A stretch of DNA of 38,277 nt from Phycisphaeraceae bacterium (GCA_028284155.1 JANQSF010000004.1:1-38277); one strand, 5' to 3'. Shown: positions 1-8,609, numbered from the stretch's first letter. Translations and numbers: made by a program. The notes: generated by a model from the sequence alone, not told the origin.

Positions 1-1
1 G

Positions 2-3000
2 GCACCGGGGGCAAGCGACACGTTCTCGGTACAACTGCTCACCACCACGACCGGGACCAAGAGCGGGCAGATCAGTTTCACCAACAACGACAGCGACGAA
101 GACCCCTTCAACTTCAGTATCACAGGCACAGTGACCGCGCCGGCGGAGCCCGAAATCAGAGTGGTTGACGGGAGGGGCACCATAGTGATCCCCGACGGCG
201 ACATTTCTCCGAGTGGCATTGACGGGACGGATTTCGGCTCCGTCGAGCAGGGCGCTGCGGAGGTGACGCGGACGTTTTTGGTACTGAACATTGGCCCAGC
301 GACACTGAACCTCGGCGCTATAACCGTGCCACCAGGCTTTAGAGTAGTTGAAGGGTTAACGACAAGTTTAGCCTCCTTCATGTTCGACGATTTTACTGTT
401 GAACTGCTAAGTGATACGGCCGGTGTCAAGAGCGGACAAATCAGTTTGCCTAACAACGACAGCGACGAAAACCCATACAACTTCAGTATCACGGGGACGG
501 TGACTGTGCCCACGGCGCCCGAGATCACGGTGCATGGGCCAAGCAACACGTTGATCATCGACGGCGACAGTTTTCCGAGAAGCGTTGACGGGACGCATTT
601 CGGCTCCGTCACGCAGGGCGGCGCGGGGGTGACGCGAACGTTCACGGTGACCAATGATGGCACGGCGACGCTGTCCTTGGGAACGCCCAGCCTCCCGACA
701 GGCTACACGCTGACCGAGAGCCCGCCTTCGAGTCTGGCCTCCGGCGCCAGCGATACGTTTTCAGTCCGTCTGGACAGCGCCGTGCTGGGAACCAAGAGCG
801 GTCAGATCAGTTTTACGAACAACGATGACGACGAGAATCCCTTCAACTTTGGTATTACGGGGACGGTCACTGCCACCACGGCGCCTGAAATCACGGTGGC
901 TGACCTGAGCGGCACAGTGATCCAAGATGGCGATAGTTCACCAAGTGGCATTGACGGGACGGATTTCGGCTCCATCATGCAGGGCGCTGCGGGGGTGACG
1001 CGCACGTTCATGGTATTCAACACCGGTACGGCGACGCTGTCCCTAGGAACGCCGAGCCTCCCGGGCGGCTACACGCTGACCAACAGCCTGTCCTCGAGCT
1101 TGGCCCCGGGGCAAAGCGACAGGTTCGCGGTGCGCTTGGACAGCGCCGTGCCGGGGACCAAGAGCGGGCAGATCAGTTTCACGACCAACGACAGCGACGA
1201 ACATCCTTTCAACTTCAGTGTCACGGGGATGGTATTAGGATCTACTCCGCCTCCACCACCACCGCCGCCAGGCGCCACCCCTGAAGTAACTGTGATCGGA
1301 AACGGTGTGGTGGTATTCGATGGCGATGCAACGCCGTCCGAACGAGATAATACGGACTTTGGATCAACCACCGTCGGGGACGACGCACCGCTGCACACGT
1401 TTACTGTGTCCAATGACGGCGATGTGACATTGACGACTGCGTATCTGATTGTGCCGCCTGGATTCAGTGTTGTTGATGCCCTTGAAACAACTATCGAACC
1501 GGGCGAGAGTGGCTCGTTTACGATCCAATTAGACACAGCAGACGTGGGAGTGAAGAGCGGCCAAATTAGTTTTGCGACCAATGATGAAGACGAGAATCCA
1601 GTTAACTTTCAGATTACCGGGGAAGTGTTAGCCTTCATCGAGCCAGAGGTAGCGGTAAGCTGGGATGGCTACGACATACCTAACAACGACGAGTCGCTCA
1701 GCATCCTTAATGGTTTGGATTTTGGAAGTGTGTTCGAGGGAGGCATACCACGCAATCAGACTTATACGGTGACTAATCCCGGCACCGTTATCATGGAATT
1801 GAGCAACTTGGACGTTCCTCTCGGATTTGATGTAGTAGAGGGGCTTTCAAGCATACTGTTTCCCGGCGCCAGTGATACATTTACCTTGCAGCTTCGCGCT
1901 TCTAACAGGGGTGTGAAGGGCGGGCAAGTGAGTTTTGTCAGCAATACTGGGACAGATGCTTCCTTCCAATTCGCGATAACGGGCGAAGTGCTTGCCCCGA
2001 TGGGTTCTCTGTTATTTGCGGAGGACTTCAGTGATTTGTCGCTGGGAGGCTTTTCAGGCCACGCAGAAGGGGGTGCGACTGTATCAGTAGTCGACTTGGG
2101 TGGCGAGGCTGTTGCTCAGATTGCAGAGGGTTCCGACGGATCAATCAGTCAGACACTGACGTTGCCAGATCATGCATCGCAGCTCACATTTGACTATCAA
2201 TTCGTTTCCAAGGGAGCGAGCGACGAGCTTCGAGTCATTATTGACGGAGAGGCGATCGCCTCATTCCCAAGCCAGGATTTCAACGGCGACACTTTTCAGT
2301 CGAGTGGCGCAATAGACATCAGTGCCTTCGCGGGTCAGACTATTACGCTTGAACTGCGTCTGGCGACAAACGCGCCGACTGACAGCATCGTTCAGATTGA
2401 CAATATTCTGATCGCTGCCGACTCATTCGATACCGTCCTGCCAAACAGCAAGGGGGAGGTACAGTACATCGACTCCGATGGCGACGAGGTGAAGGTGTCA
2501 CTGCACGGTGACGGTCAGTTCGAGGTGCGCGTGCCGACCGGTGGCGGCAACGGTGACGCGCTGGCGATTATCGCGACCGGTACGACATCGCGTTCGAACC
2601 TGACCGTGCAGTTGCGCGGCCAGGCCACGACGACCGTCGGCGACATCCTGGTGGACGGGCCGATCAGCCAGATCAACGCCAAGAACGTCAACCTGCTGGG
2701 CGACCTCGCGACCGGTCCGGCCAAGACGATCCGGCTGAACAACGTCGCGGACGACCACAACATCACGATCAGCGACGTCGGGGCGGGCGTGCGGGACGCG
2801 GTGACGCTGTTCTTCAACGAGATCACCGACCTGGTGCTCACGTCGCTGATCCCGATCCGGACGCTGACGGCCACGTCGTGGGTGGACACGAACCCGGCCG
2901 AGGTCAAGGACAAGGTCGAAGCGCCTTCGATCGCGCGGGTCAACATCAAGGGTGACCGGCGAACGGACAACCCCGGCCCGTTGGAGGCGGACATCCTCGT

Positions 3001-4216
3001 GGACAGCAGCGAGCCGAACGCGCGGACGGCGCTGGGCAACGTGACGGTGGCCGGGCCGGCGACGGGTGTCGACATCCTCGTCACCGGCGGCGGCAGCGCG
3101 GGCAACCTGACCTTCCGCGGCGCGGTGAACGACCTGTCGGTGGCGGTGGACGACAAGCTGAACAAGCTCGCGACGGGCGTCGCCACGGCACTGGACGTCG
3201 CGGCCGACACGATCAACTCGGTGTCGACAACCGGGTCGTGGATCGGCGGGTCGGTGACGGGCAAGGTGGCCAAGACGGTCCAGACGCGGGCCGACCGCAA
3301 GACCGACGGCGACCCCGGCGCGGGCCACCTGGACGGCGTGGCGGTTCAACTGACGGGCGACCCGGCGGCGCGTCAGACGCTGAGCAACCTGCGGGTGGCG
3401 GGCGGGGCGCGGGCGGGGACGTCGATCGCCCTGACCGGCGACTCGGGCAACATCGACATCCGCGGCCCGGTGGACGGGCTGGACGTGACGGTGGCCAGCG
3501 AGCTAAAGAACCTGCGCCTCGGCGACGTGAGCGACGCGGACCTGACGGCCGACGAGGTCAACGCCGTGCGCGCGGTGCGCTGGATGAGCGGCGACGTGGT
3601 CGTGACGAAGGTGAAGCGGTTCGACGTCACGGGCTCACGCGACATCCCGGGCGACGCGGGCGTGAACGTGACGGTCAACGGCACGGGCGACCCGGACGAG
3701 CAGGTGCTGGGCAACGTGAATGTGCGTGGCCTGGCGAACGGTGTCTGGCGGGTGGTTCAGGGCGCGGCGGGCAACCTGAGCTTCGGCGACGTGGGCGCGG
3801 GGTTCGACGCGATCATCGCCGGGGCGGTGAAGGCGTTCGCCAGCAAGGCCGCGCTAACTGGCGCGTTCGTCGCGGCCCAGTCGTTCGGTCGACTGGACAT
3901 CAAGACGCAGGTGATCGACTCGCAACTGATCGCCGGCGGCACCGGCGGGGCGTCGAGCGTGGGCAACTTCCGCGTCGGCGACGACTTCACCAACTCGACG
4001 CTGGTCGTCGGGCTCGACACGGTCGATGGCTTGTTCGGCAACGGCGACGACGTGCTGCTGGACGGCGAGGACCACTTCGTCAAGACGATGCAGATCGGCG
4101 GCGTGGCGGGAGGCGTGGGCCTCTTCACAGCCGGCGTGTTCCCCAAGAGCGTGCGGATCGACGGCGTAAACACCGACCCGTTGACAGACGACCGGTTTTT
4201 TATCACGCCGGTGTGA
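2..4216 (+). CDS. Large secreted repeat protein with choice-of-anchor-D-like domains, 5' end outside window
   Basis: The frame is open from the first base of the window, so the gene starts upstream; the GTG at 131 is internal to a repeat. The visible 1,404 codons show the tail of one repeat (2-148), then five repeats starting near 149, 518, 884, 1280 and 1643, each about 121-123 aa with a PEI/PEV start, a DFGS motif, a 'T.TV.N.G' strand and a 'SGQISF..ND' end. This matches the choice-of-anchor D / ASPM-SPD2-Hydin-like Ig fold. A run of eight prolines (about 1246-1272) separates repeats 3 and 4. At 2000-2425 there is a jelly-roll-like module beginning with LLFAEDFSD. From about 2440 to the end lies a Gly/Asp/Val-rich stretch of short beta repeats, probably a right-handed beta-helix. 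No C-terminal membrane anchor or sorting signal is visible. The likely role is extracellular adhesion or matrix; the function is inferred. Codon GC rises sharply at about 2440. Confidence 0.85.
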   Translation, partial: APGASDTFSVQLLTTTTGTKSGQISFTNNDSDEDPFNFSITGTVTAPAEPEIRVVDGRGTIVIPDGDISPSGIDGTDFGSVEQGAAEVTRTFLVLNIGPATLNLGAITVPPGFRVVEGLTTSLASFMFDDFTVELLSDTAGVKSGQISLPNNDSDENPYNFSITGTVTVPTAPEITVHGPSNTLIIDGDSFPRSVDGTHFGSVTQGGAGVTRTFTVTNDGTATLSLGTPSLPTGYTLTESPPSSLASGASDTFSVRLDSAVLGTKSGQISFTNNDDDENPFNFGITGTVTATTAPEITVADLSGTVIQDGDSSPSGIDGTDFGSIMQGAAGVTRTFMVFNTGTATLSLGTPSLPGGYTLTNSLSSSLAPGQSDRFAVRLDSAVPGTKSGQISFTTNDSDEHPFNFSVTGMVLGSTPPPPPPPPGATPEVTVIGNGVVVFDGDATPSERDNTDFGSTTVGDDAPLHTFTVSNDGDVTLTTAYLIVPPGFSVVDALETTIEPGESGSFTIQLDTADVGVKSGQISFATNDEDENPVNFQITGEVLAFIEPEVAVSWDGYDIPNNDESLSILNGLDFGSVFEGGIPRNQTYTVTNPGTVIMELSNLDVPLGFDVVEGLSSILFPGASDTFTLQLRASNRGVKGGQVSFVSNTGTDASFQFAITGEVLAPMGSLLFAEDFSDLSLGGFSGHAEGGATVSVVDLGGEAVAQIAEGSDGSISQTLTLPDHASQLTFDYQFVSKGASDELRVIIDGEAIASFPSQDFNGDTFQSSGAIDISAFAGQTITLELRLATNAPTDSIVQIDNILIAADSFDTVLPNSKGEVQYIDSDGDEVKVSLHGDGQFEVRVPTGGGNGDALAIIATGTTSRSNLTVQLRGQATTTVGDILVDGPISQINAKNVNLLGDLATGPAKTIRLNNVADDHNITISDVGAGVRDAVTLFFNEITDLVLTSLIPIRTLTATSWVDTNPAEVKDKVEAPSIARVNIKGDRRTDNPGPLEADILVDSSEPNARTALGNVTVAGPATGVDILVTGGGSAGNLTFRGAVNDLSVAVDDKLNKLATGVATALDVAADTINSVSTTGSWIGGSVTGKVAKTVQTRADRKTDGDPGAGHLDGVAVQLTGDPAARQTLSNLRVAGGARAGTSIALTGDSGNIDIRGPVDGLDVTVASELKNLRLGDVSDADLTADEVNAVRAVRWMSGDVVVTKVKRFDVTGSRDIPGDAGVNVTVNGTGDPDEQVLGNVNVRGLANGVWRVVQGAAGNLSFGDVGAGFDAIIAGAVKAFASKAALTGAFVAAQSFGRLDIKTQVIDSQLIAGGTGGASSVGNFRVGDDFTNSTLVVGLDTVDGLFGNGDDVLLDGEDHFVKTMQIGGVAGGVGLFTAGVFPKSVRIDGVNTDPLTDDRFFITPV
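149..2000 (+). repeat. Five tandem choice-of-anchor-D-like repeats (about 360-370 bp units)
   Basis: Unit starts at 149, 518, 884, 1280 and 1643 give spacings of 369, 366, 396 (includes the proline linker) and 363 bp. Units 1-3 share long near-identical nucleotide stretches, for example around the 'agcgggcagatcagttt' segment. Units 4 and 5 keep the protein pattern but have diverged in codon use and are visibly richer in A/T. Units 1-3 therefore look recently duplicated or homogenised, and 4-5 older. Confidence 0.8.
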
Positions 4217-4253
4217 GGTGATTACGTCTTTTCTGAAGGGCAAGGACGGTTAC

Positions 4254-4331
4254 CCATCTTTGGTCCATCTTTGGTGCTACAATTCGGCCGATTCCAACCA
4301 TGGAGCGCAATTGGCGCAACAAGCGCAACAC
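4254..4331. repeat. Two short tandem repeat sets upstream of the tRNA-like sequence
   Basis: The 11-bp word ccatctttggt occurs twice head to tail at 4254-4264 and 4265-4275. At 4305-4331 three 9-bp units follow each other: gcgcaattg, gcgcaacaa and gcgcaacac. They lie in non-coding DNA between the end of the repeat-protein gene and the tRNA-like sequence. Their role is unknown; protein-binding sites or replication slippage are both possible. Confidence 0.5.
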
Positions 4332-4389
4332 GGAGATAACACGTAGTTAGGCCATAACTTAAGCCCTCTCAACGCACAGCGGCGGATTT

Positions 4390-4453
4390 GGGCAATGGGC
4401 TCCCGGCGCGGATCACACCCGTGAGGTCACAGGTTCGAGTCCTGTATCGCCCA
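4390..4453 (+). tRNA. tRNA-Val(CAC)-like sequence with truncated D arm, probable pseudo-tRNA
   Basis: The 3' half folds as a normal tRNA. The anticodon stem is cgcgg/ccgtg (4407-4411 with 4419-4423) around the loop atcacac, which puts the anticodon CAC (Val) at 4414-4416. The variable loop is aggtc, the T arm acagg-ttcgagt-cctgt spans 4429-4445, the acceptor strand is atcgccc (4446-4452) and the discriminator is A. No CCA is encoded. The 5' acceptor strand gggcaat (4390-4396) pairs with one mismatch. Only 10 bases (4397-4406) lie between it and the anticodon stem, where about 19 are expected, so the D arm is lost or degenerate and the total is 64 nt rather than about 72. It could be a decayed tRNA, an integrase attachment-site remnant that kept the 3' half, or less likely an unusual working tRNA. 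Confidence 0.6.
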
Positions 4454-4920
4454 TTTCTAAACTCTTGCAATGTAGTAGTTTGTTGGACTCGGGCTTCCTG
4501 ATCGCTCGATTCGATTACCACTTTCTACCATCGTTTCGGTGGTAAAGACCCAGCTACTGCGGCTATCCATGCGAACGTAAGTGATTGCGTTTGCAGTTGC
4601 TATCAACCTGTGACCTACTGGACGCCCACCGTGCGCCTTGGAGTTGACGCAACCATGCGGTCGGCTACCGAATTCGAGTGGCGCTGACCCCCTCGGGTTT
4701 GTTGGTCCAGTATCTATGAGAGATTCAATGGTGATTCTGTCGTCGGCTGAGTTTTGAACCACTACGGGTAGCCCTCGCGATCCAGCGACAAAGAGTTGCC
4801 GACCGGGTAGTCGAGCGCCATCACGCGTCTGGTTTCAAACAACTGATCGATTTGGCCGGTCGGGAGCGCGGCGGCGACGAAGAGAAGTATGTGTGCTCGA
4901 AGTTTGCAAGCCACTGGCGG
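4454..4920. other. Intergenic region with no convincing gene
   Basis: About 470 bp between the tRNA-like sequence and the end of the serine hydrolase. A 101-codon frame on the minus strand (4457-4762) has no recognisable motif. A short minus-strand open stretch (4762-4920) is in the same frame as the hydrolase, beyond its stop codon, and ends at TAG 4762-4764. No terminator with a T-run was seen. Confidence 0.5.
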
Positions 4921-6021
4921 TCACCGGCCAACCACAACTGCGTTTACCGCATCACGAAATCCGTGGCGTAGTTTCAGGCTTTCATGGGCTTTGGTTTTGT
5001 AGTCTTGGATTTGGCAGAACAGCGCACCGGCGACGCCCGTTTGGGGATCGCCCCAGGTCAGCGTGCCCGAAGAACCGGTGTGATAGAACGAGCCATCTTC
5101 ATTCAAAGCCCACCCCAATCCCCAGCCCGGCGACTGTTCAGTTAGCATGGTTTGGACCGACGCTTTGGACAGTACTCGGCCGTCATTGCGTACGAACATC
5201 TGCGTAAACTTGACCACGTCCGCCGGTGTGGAGAACAGGCCCCCGTCGGGCATCGCCATGTTGATGCGCCATGTCGGGTCAAACCGAAAGAAGGTGGAGT
5301 CCGGGCGTCCGTCCTCGCGTCGCAAGACCTCGGCCATACGGCCGGCTTCCGAACGAGGTGGCGCGAAGAACGTGTCGTGCATGTTGAGCGGATTTAGGAT
5401 CTGGGTGCGCACGAACCGGTCGTACCGCATGCCTGATCGCAATTCGATGATTCTGGCAAGGACATAGGGCGCGGCGTTGGAATACCTCACGCGGCTGCCC
5501 GGCTTGAATTGCAGGGGCGTTTCCGCGATCGCACGGGCGATCTCGTCGATGTCTCGGGCGTACCAGTCGGCTTCAAAGAAGAACGACGGCCGCAACGGCG
5601 GGCTGGGCTGAATGCCTGAACTGTGACTCATCAATTGTCGGATCGTGACCGGGTAGTGCTTGCCGTCCGGCGCTAGCTGGTCCTTGAACCGAGGCAGGTA
5701 TTTGTCGACCGGGTCGTCAAGAGACAACTTTCCATCCTCCACCAACTTCATGGCTGCGGCGGCAGTGACCGGTTTGGTGATCGAAGCAATCCAGCAAAGC
5801 GTGCGGGTGGTCATGGGCTGAAGGTGTTGCACATCGCTGTGGCCGTGCGCCTCTTCACGCAGCACGCGACCGTGTTGAGCGACGATCCCGATCGCACCCG
5901 GCACCTTCTTTTCAGCTACCGCACTGTGGATGAGGTCAAACGCGGGGTCGAGGTGTGCCGTCGGCTGGACGCAGCGGATGCAGCTTAGGGCCAAGGTCGC
6001 AATCAGGAGCCATTTGTGCAT
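4921..6021 (-). CDS. Exported serine hydrolase, class C beta-lactamase family
   Basis: A 366-aa protein of the beta-lactamase / penicillin-binding-protein-like hydrolase family (PF00144), acting by an acyl-enzyme on a serine. All three family motifs are present: SITK at residues 80-83 (Ser80 nucleophile, Lys83), YSN at 180-182 and HTG at 314-316. Residues 1-20 form a hydrophobic signal peptide with two Cys residues, but the lipobox is poor, so Sec export to the periplasm is likelier than lipidation. Length is usual for the family. The substrate cannot be told from sequence: D,D-peptidase, esterase or small-molecule amide hydrolase are all seen in this family, and it should not be taken as a resistance enzyme. 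It lies 210 bp downstream of the sulfatase on the same strand, so co-transcription is possible but not shown. The start is the ATG at 6021, which gives the complete signal peptide. Confidence 0.88.
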   Translation of the reverse strand: MHKWLLIATLALSCIRCVQPTAHLDPAFDLIHSAVAEKKVPGAIGIVAQHGRVLREEAHGHSDVQHLQPMTTRTLCWIASITKPVTAAAAMKLVEDGKLSLDDPVDKYLPRFKDQLAPDGKHYPVTIRQLMSHSSGIQPSPPLRPSFFFEADWYARDIDEIARAIAETPLQFKPGSRVRYSNAAPYVLARIIELRSGMRYDRFVRTQILNPLNMHDTFFAPPRSEAGRMAEVLRREDGRPDSTFFRFDPTWRINMAMPDGGLFSTPADVVKFTQMFVRNDGRVLSKASVQTMLTEQSPGWGLGWALNEDGSFYHTGSSGTLTWGDPQTGVAGALFCQIQDYKTKAHESLKLRHGFRDAVNAVVVGR

Positions 6022-6076
6022 GCCGGGTTACTCCGACGAGTCGGCTGCTTCGTCACCCGCCTACTTACCTTATCCC

Positions 6077-6092
6077 AGCCCCGTGCGGGGCT
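6077..6092. terminator. Hairpin between sulfatase and hydrolase
   Basis: Perfect inverted repeat agcccc-gtgc-ggggct at 6077-6092, extendable outward with atccc / ggggat across a small bulge. It lies about 140-155 bp past the sulfatase stop on the minus strand. There is no T-run on either side, so Rho-independent termination is uncertain; it may be a simple extragenic palindrome. Confidence 0.3.
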
Positions 6093-6231
6093 ACGGGGAT
6101 GAGTCGCGGCACCTGCACGCGATGCTGGTCAGGCCATCACGCCGTGACGTGTTTCTACCGGGTCCGCAGGAACGATCCGGCGGTCTGAGGGTATCCCGGC
6201 CCGCTCGATCCTGGTGTGGCGTGCGGTTACC

Positions 6232-7635
6232 TCACTTCCCCTTGCCGACCCTCTCGACGAATACCGGATCCAAGAACGGGTCGTCCGTTTGCCGCCGCCA
6301 CTGAGCCAGTGCCGCCTTCATGCGCTTTAGTGTCTCCACAGACTCGGCCTTGCCCGCGATGTTGTTCATTTCGTGCGGATCCGTCCTGAGATCGTACAAC
6401 TCGAACTCGGGCGGGTCGGCGAACGTGTTGAATGCCCGGCGCGTCGGCGTGTCCTGATACTTCGGCTGTTGCGAGAGCGAATACGCTCGATCACCGTCGA
6501 TGCCGATACCGGGCTTGGTTCGACCGGCCGTGAGGTTGTGAATCAGCTTGTACCGGCCGTCACGGATCGCGCGCCGTGGGAAGAATGGCGTCGAGCCGTG
6601 GAAGTGAAACTCGCCAGCCAGGTACTCTCGCCAGGGCGCGTCGGCATTGCTGACCGCCGCACGCAAGGACCGGCCGTGCAACTCTTTGGGCAGCGCGACA
6701 CCTGCCGCATCGAGAATGGTCGGCAGAATGTCCACCGTGGACACCATCGCCGCGCTCTTCATCGGCTTCGAGACGCCCGGCCAGCGGACGATGAACGGCA
6801 CGCGCAAACCGGCCTCGTAACACGTCGTCTTGCCGCGCGCGAACGGCGGGCCGTGATCGCCGACGAAGATCACCAGCGTGTCGTCGGCGTGCCCGGACTT
6901 CTCCAAGGCATCCAGCAGCATGCCCACGCCGGCGTCCAACCGCAGCACGCAGTTGTAGTAGTTGGCGACCTTCTTCAGTTGCTCGGGTTCGTCGATCCCC
7001 TGAAACGGCCAGGGCGGCGCGTCGCCCGGCTTGATTGGCTTCTCCGGCACCCCGTCGATCTGTGCCGGGAAGTACCAGTCACGCGACTGACGGTTCTCGC
7101 GGTATGCGTGCGGGTCGGAGTAATTGACCATCAGGAAGAACGGCCCATCGTTGGCGAGAAACGCCTTCGCCGCTCTCGCTACGTCGCGGACGCGACGGGT
7201 GTTGACCTTCGGCCGATCGTCGAACGGGAACACCTTCTCCGGCGCGACGTGCAGTTTGCCGATGATGCCCGTCCGGTAGCCCGCATTCTTCAAGAACGCG
7301 GGAAGGGTCGCCTTGTGGTATCTGGCGTGCATCTGGAAGCCGCGGTTGGCCAGGCCGTACTGCCCGTTCGTATGCGGGTAGAGGCCGGTGAACATGGCGC
7401 TGCGAGACGGGCTGCACGAGGCCTGTGCGATGTAAGCAACGTCGAACTGCACGCCGCCGCCGGCAAGCCGGTCGAGGTTTGGCGTTTGGATTACCTTATC
7501 GCCGTAGCAACTGAGTTGTAAGCCCAGGTCGTCGGACGTGATGAGCAGGATGTTAAGCCGTTGCTCGTCATCGGCGGCGCTGACGGCATCGCAGGCGACG
7601 GTGACCAACAGGCTGATTGTTAGGATATGTCGCAT
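6232..7635 (-). CDS. Exported type I sulfatase
   Basis: A 467-aa type I sulfatase (PF00884), hydrolysing a sulfate ester or sulfamate after conversion of its active-site Cys to formylglycine. The sulfatase signature CSPSR is at 74-78 (Cys74 modified, Arg78). Metal-site residues are Asp35-Asp36 in the LLITSDD strand and Asp260-His261 in GDHG; Lys127, His129, His176 and Lys269 fit the usual active-site positions. A signal peptide ends about residue 20 (AVSA-AD). I chose the ATG at 7635 because it starts exactly at the signal peptide; the frame stays open to 8061, but that extension is low-complexity and overlaps a dead transposase. Overall order and spacing resemble heparan N-sulfatase (SGSH)-like members, so a sulfated polysaccharide is a likely target, but the substrate is inferred. 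Formylglycine formation needs a maturase not found in this window. Confidence 0.92.
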   Translation of the reverse strand: MRHILTISLLVTVACDAVSAADDEQRLNILLITSDDLGLQLSCYGDKVIQTPNLDRLAGGGVQFDVAYIAQASCSPSRSAMFTGLYPHTNGQYGLANRGFQMHARYHKATLPAFLKNAGYRTGIIGKLHVAPEKVFPFDDRPKVNTRRVRDVARAAKAFLANDGPFFLMVNYSDPHAYRENRQSRDWYFPAQIDGVPEKPIKPGDAPPWPFQGIDEPEQLKKVANYYNCVLRLDAGVGMLLDALEKSGHADDTLVIFVGDHGPPFARGKTTCYEAGLRVPFIVRWPGVSKPMKSAAMVSTVDILPTILDAAGVALPKELHGRSLRAAVSNADAPWREYLAGEFHFHGSTPFFPRRAIRDGRYKLIHNLTAGRTKPGIGIDGDRAYSLSQQPKYQDTPTRRAFNTFADPPEFELYDLRTDPHEMNNIAGKAESVETLKRMKAALAQWRRQTDDPFLDPVFVERVGKGK

Positions 7636-7769
7636 GAACCAGATCGTACCACGCTGAGAGATACAGACATGTTTGACGGTCCGTATTGGTCCGGTCAGTA
7701 GCTCCCTGGTCTTCGTCTTCTTGTCATCAAGAACAAAACGGGCAATTAGTAGTGCTCTGTGGCAAGTGA

Positions 7770-8200
7770 ACACGCGGGATGTTTCGAAGCGAAGGTCGAT
7801 GCTCATCGTACTAGCCCCTGAAGCAGTCAAGTCGTCTTTGCAGAGGACGAAGCGATAAGGGCAGCAGGGCGGTTCGCAACCAGTTCCGCAGTGTTCGGAA
7901 CAAGCGTTCGGCCTTGCCGTTGAACGATGGCCGGCGGACCTTGCCTCTGACGACGTCAATGCTGGGCAAGGTCGATTCGAACCGATCTTGGAATTGAGCG
8001 CCGTGGTCGGTGGTGTTGAATCGTGGCTTGCCAAATGACTCGATGGCGAACTTAAGGACACGGATCATGTTGGCTGTATTGGGTGTCCCTTGGAAGACAG
8101 TCAGGTTCAAGAGCTTGCGTGAGTAGCCATCGACTATCGCGGCAGCGGTGAATCGACATCACAGGATTCGATACTCAAGCAGGTCGATGTGCCAGACTTC
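7770..8200 (-). pseudogene. Decayed DDE (rve) transposase fragment
   Basis: The minus-strand frame reads as an integrase core domain: WHID near 8183-8194 (first Asp), then AAIVDGYSRKLL, TPNTANM, fGKPRF..TDHGAQF (second Asp) and NGKAERLFRTLRNWL (catalytic Glu). It continues through FRG to YDEHRP near 7793-7810, the end of typical IS481/IS3-like catalytic domains. Two in-frame nonsense codons break it: TGA at 8159-8161 between the WHID strand and the AAIVDGYS strand, and TAG at 7811-7813 exactly where a Trp normally sits before YxEHRP. The N-terminal DNA-binding region is not recognisable and no terminal inverted repeats were identified, so this is an old, partial insertion sequence. It lies just upstream of the sulfatase. 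Confidence 0.8.
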
Positions 8201-8239
8201 GATGGCGGGTGGCGGCGTGAAGCTTGAAACGACTTTCGG

Positions 8240-8495
8240 CTAGACCGACGACTCTTGCTACAACATCGCCCAGGATCTAGTTCACCTGCACGACTTCCAA
8301 ACGACAGTCCATCACCTGTTGGGCATCTTAAAAAGGTCAACTCCGGAGGTGGGCTGAGTTGTCGGACCGCGCCTAATCATCGCCCAGTTCACAGTGAACA
8401 AGCCAAGCTGCTAATCAACGAACAGTCACGTGCCGGCGAACTCTCGATACGGAATTGGGCGGACAAGCCGCTCCGCGACAACTTTGATCCGCTGA
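8240..8495. other. Intergenic region, no gene recognised
   Basis: This stretch lies between the transposase remnant and nifJ. Short frames on both strands carry no motif. It may include remains of the transposase N-terminus, since the minus-strand frame upstream of WHID continues to a TAG near 8240, but no homology can be claimed. Confidence 0.4.
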
Positions 8496-8501
8496 TATAC
8501 T
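8493..8501 (+). promoter_or_regulatory. Possible extended -10 promoter element for nifJ
   Basis: TGATATACT fits the extended -10 pattern TGnTATAAT with one mismatch and lies about 110 bp before the nifJ ATG in an A/T-richer stretch. No good -35 hexamer is at the right distance. This is a guess from pattern only. Confidence 0.2.
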
Positions 8502-8609
8502 CGCTTTGCCTTTGGACCGCTATGGTGGCAAGGGTCGGAATGATCTTGTCGTTTGTGGGTCTTTCGAGTGTAGAGGGTCGGCCGATCGGATTTGAGCAGG
8601 ACGGAATTC

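Noticed and set aside
1069..1581. Proline-rich Cys-free linker as a possible CRISPR or simple-sequence element
   Set aside because: The short run of proline codons at 1246-1272 is a coding linker; there is no repeat-spacer pattern.
2498..3349. 283-codon minus-strand frame opposite the first gene
   Set aside because: It is an Arg/Val/His-rich antisense shadow of a GC-rich coding region.
3238..4221. 327-codon plus-strand frame overlapping the end of the first gene
   Set aside because: It is a +1 shadow of the beta-helix region, made almost wholly of R, G, D and P; the in-frame protein is the real one.
4457..4762. 101-codon minus-strand frame downstream of the hydrolase
   Set aside because: There is no motif, no ribosome binding site and no neighbour relation; too short to support in this GC range.
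6373..7521. 382-codon plus-strand frame opposite the sulfatase
   Set aside because: It is antisense to a sulfatase with all catalytic motifs; it has no recognisable domain.
7636..8061. N-terminal extension of the sulfatase frame to 8061
   Set aside because: The extension is low-complexity, overlaps the transposase remnant, and would bury the signal peptide that starts at the ATG at 7635.
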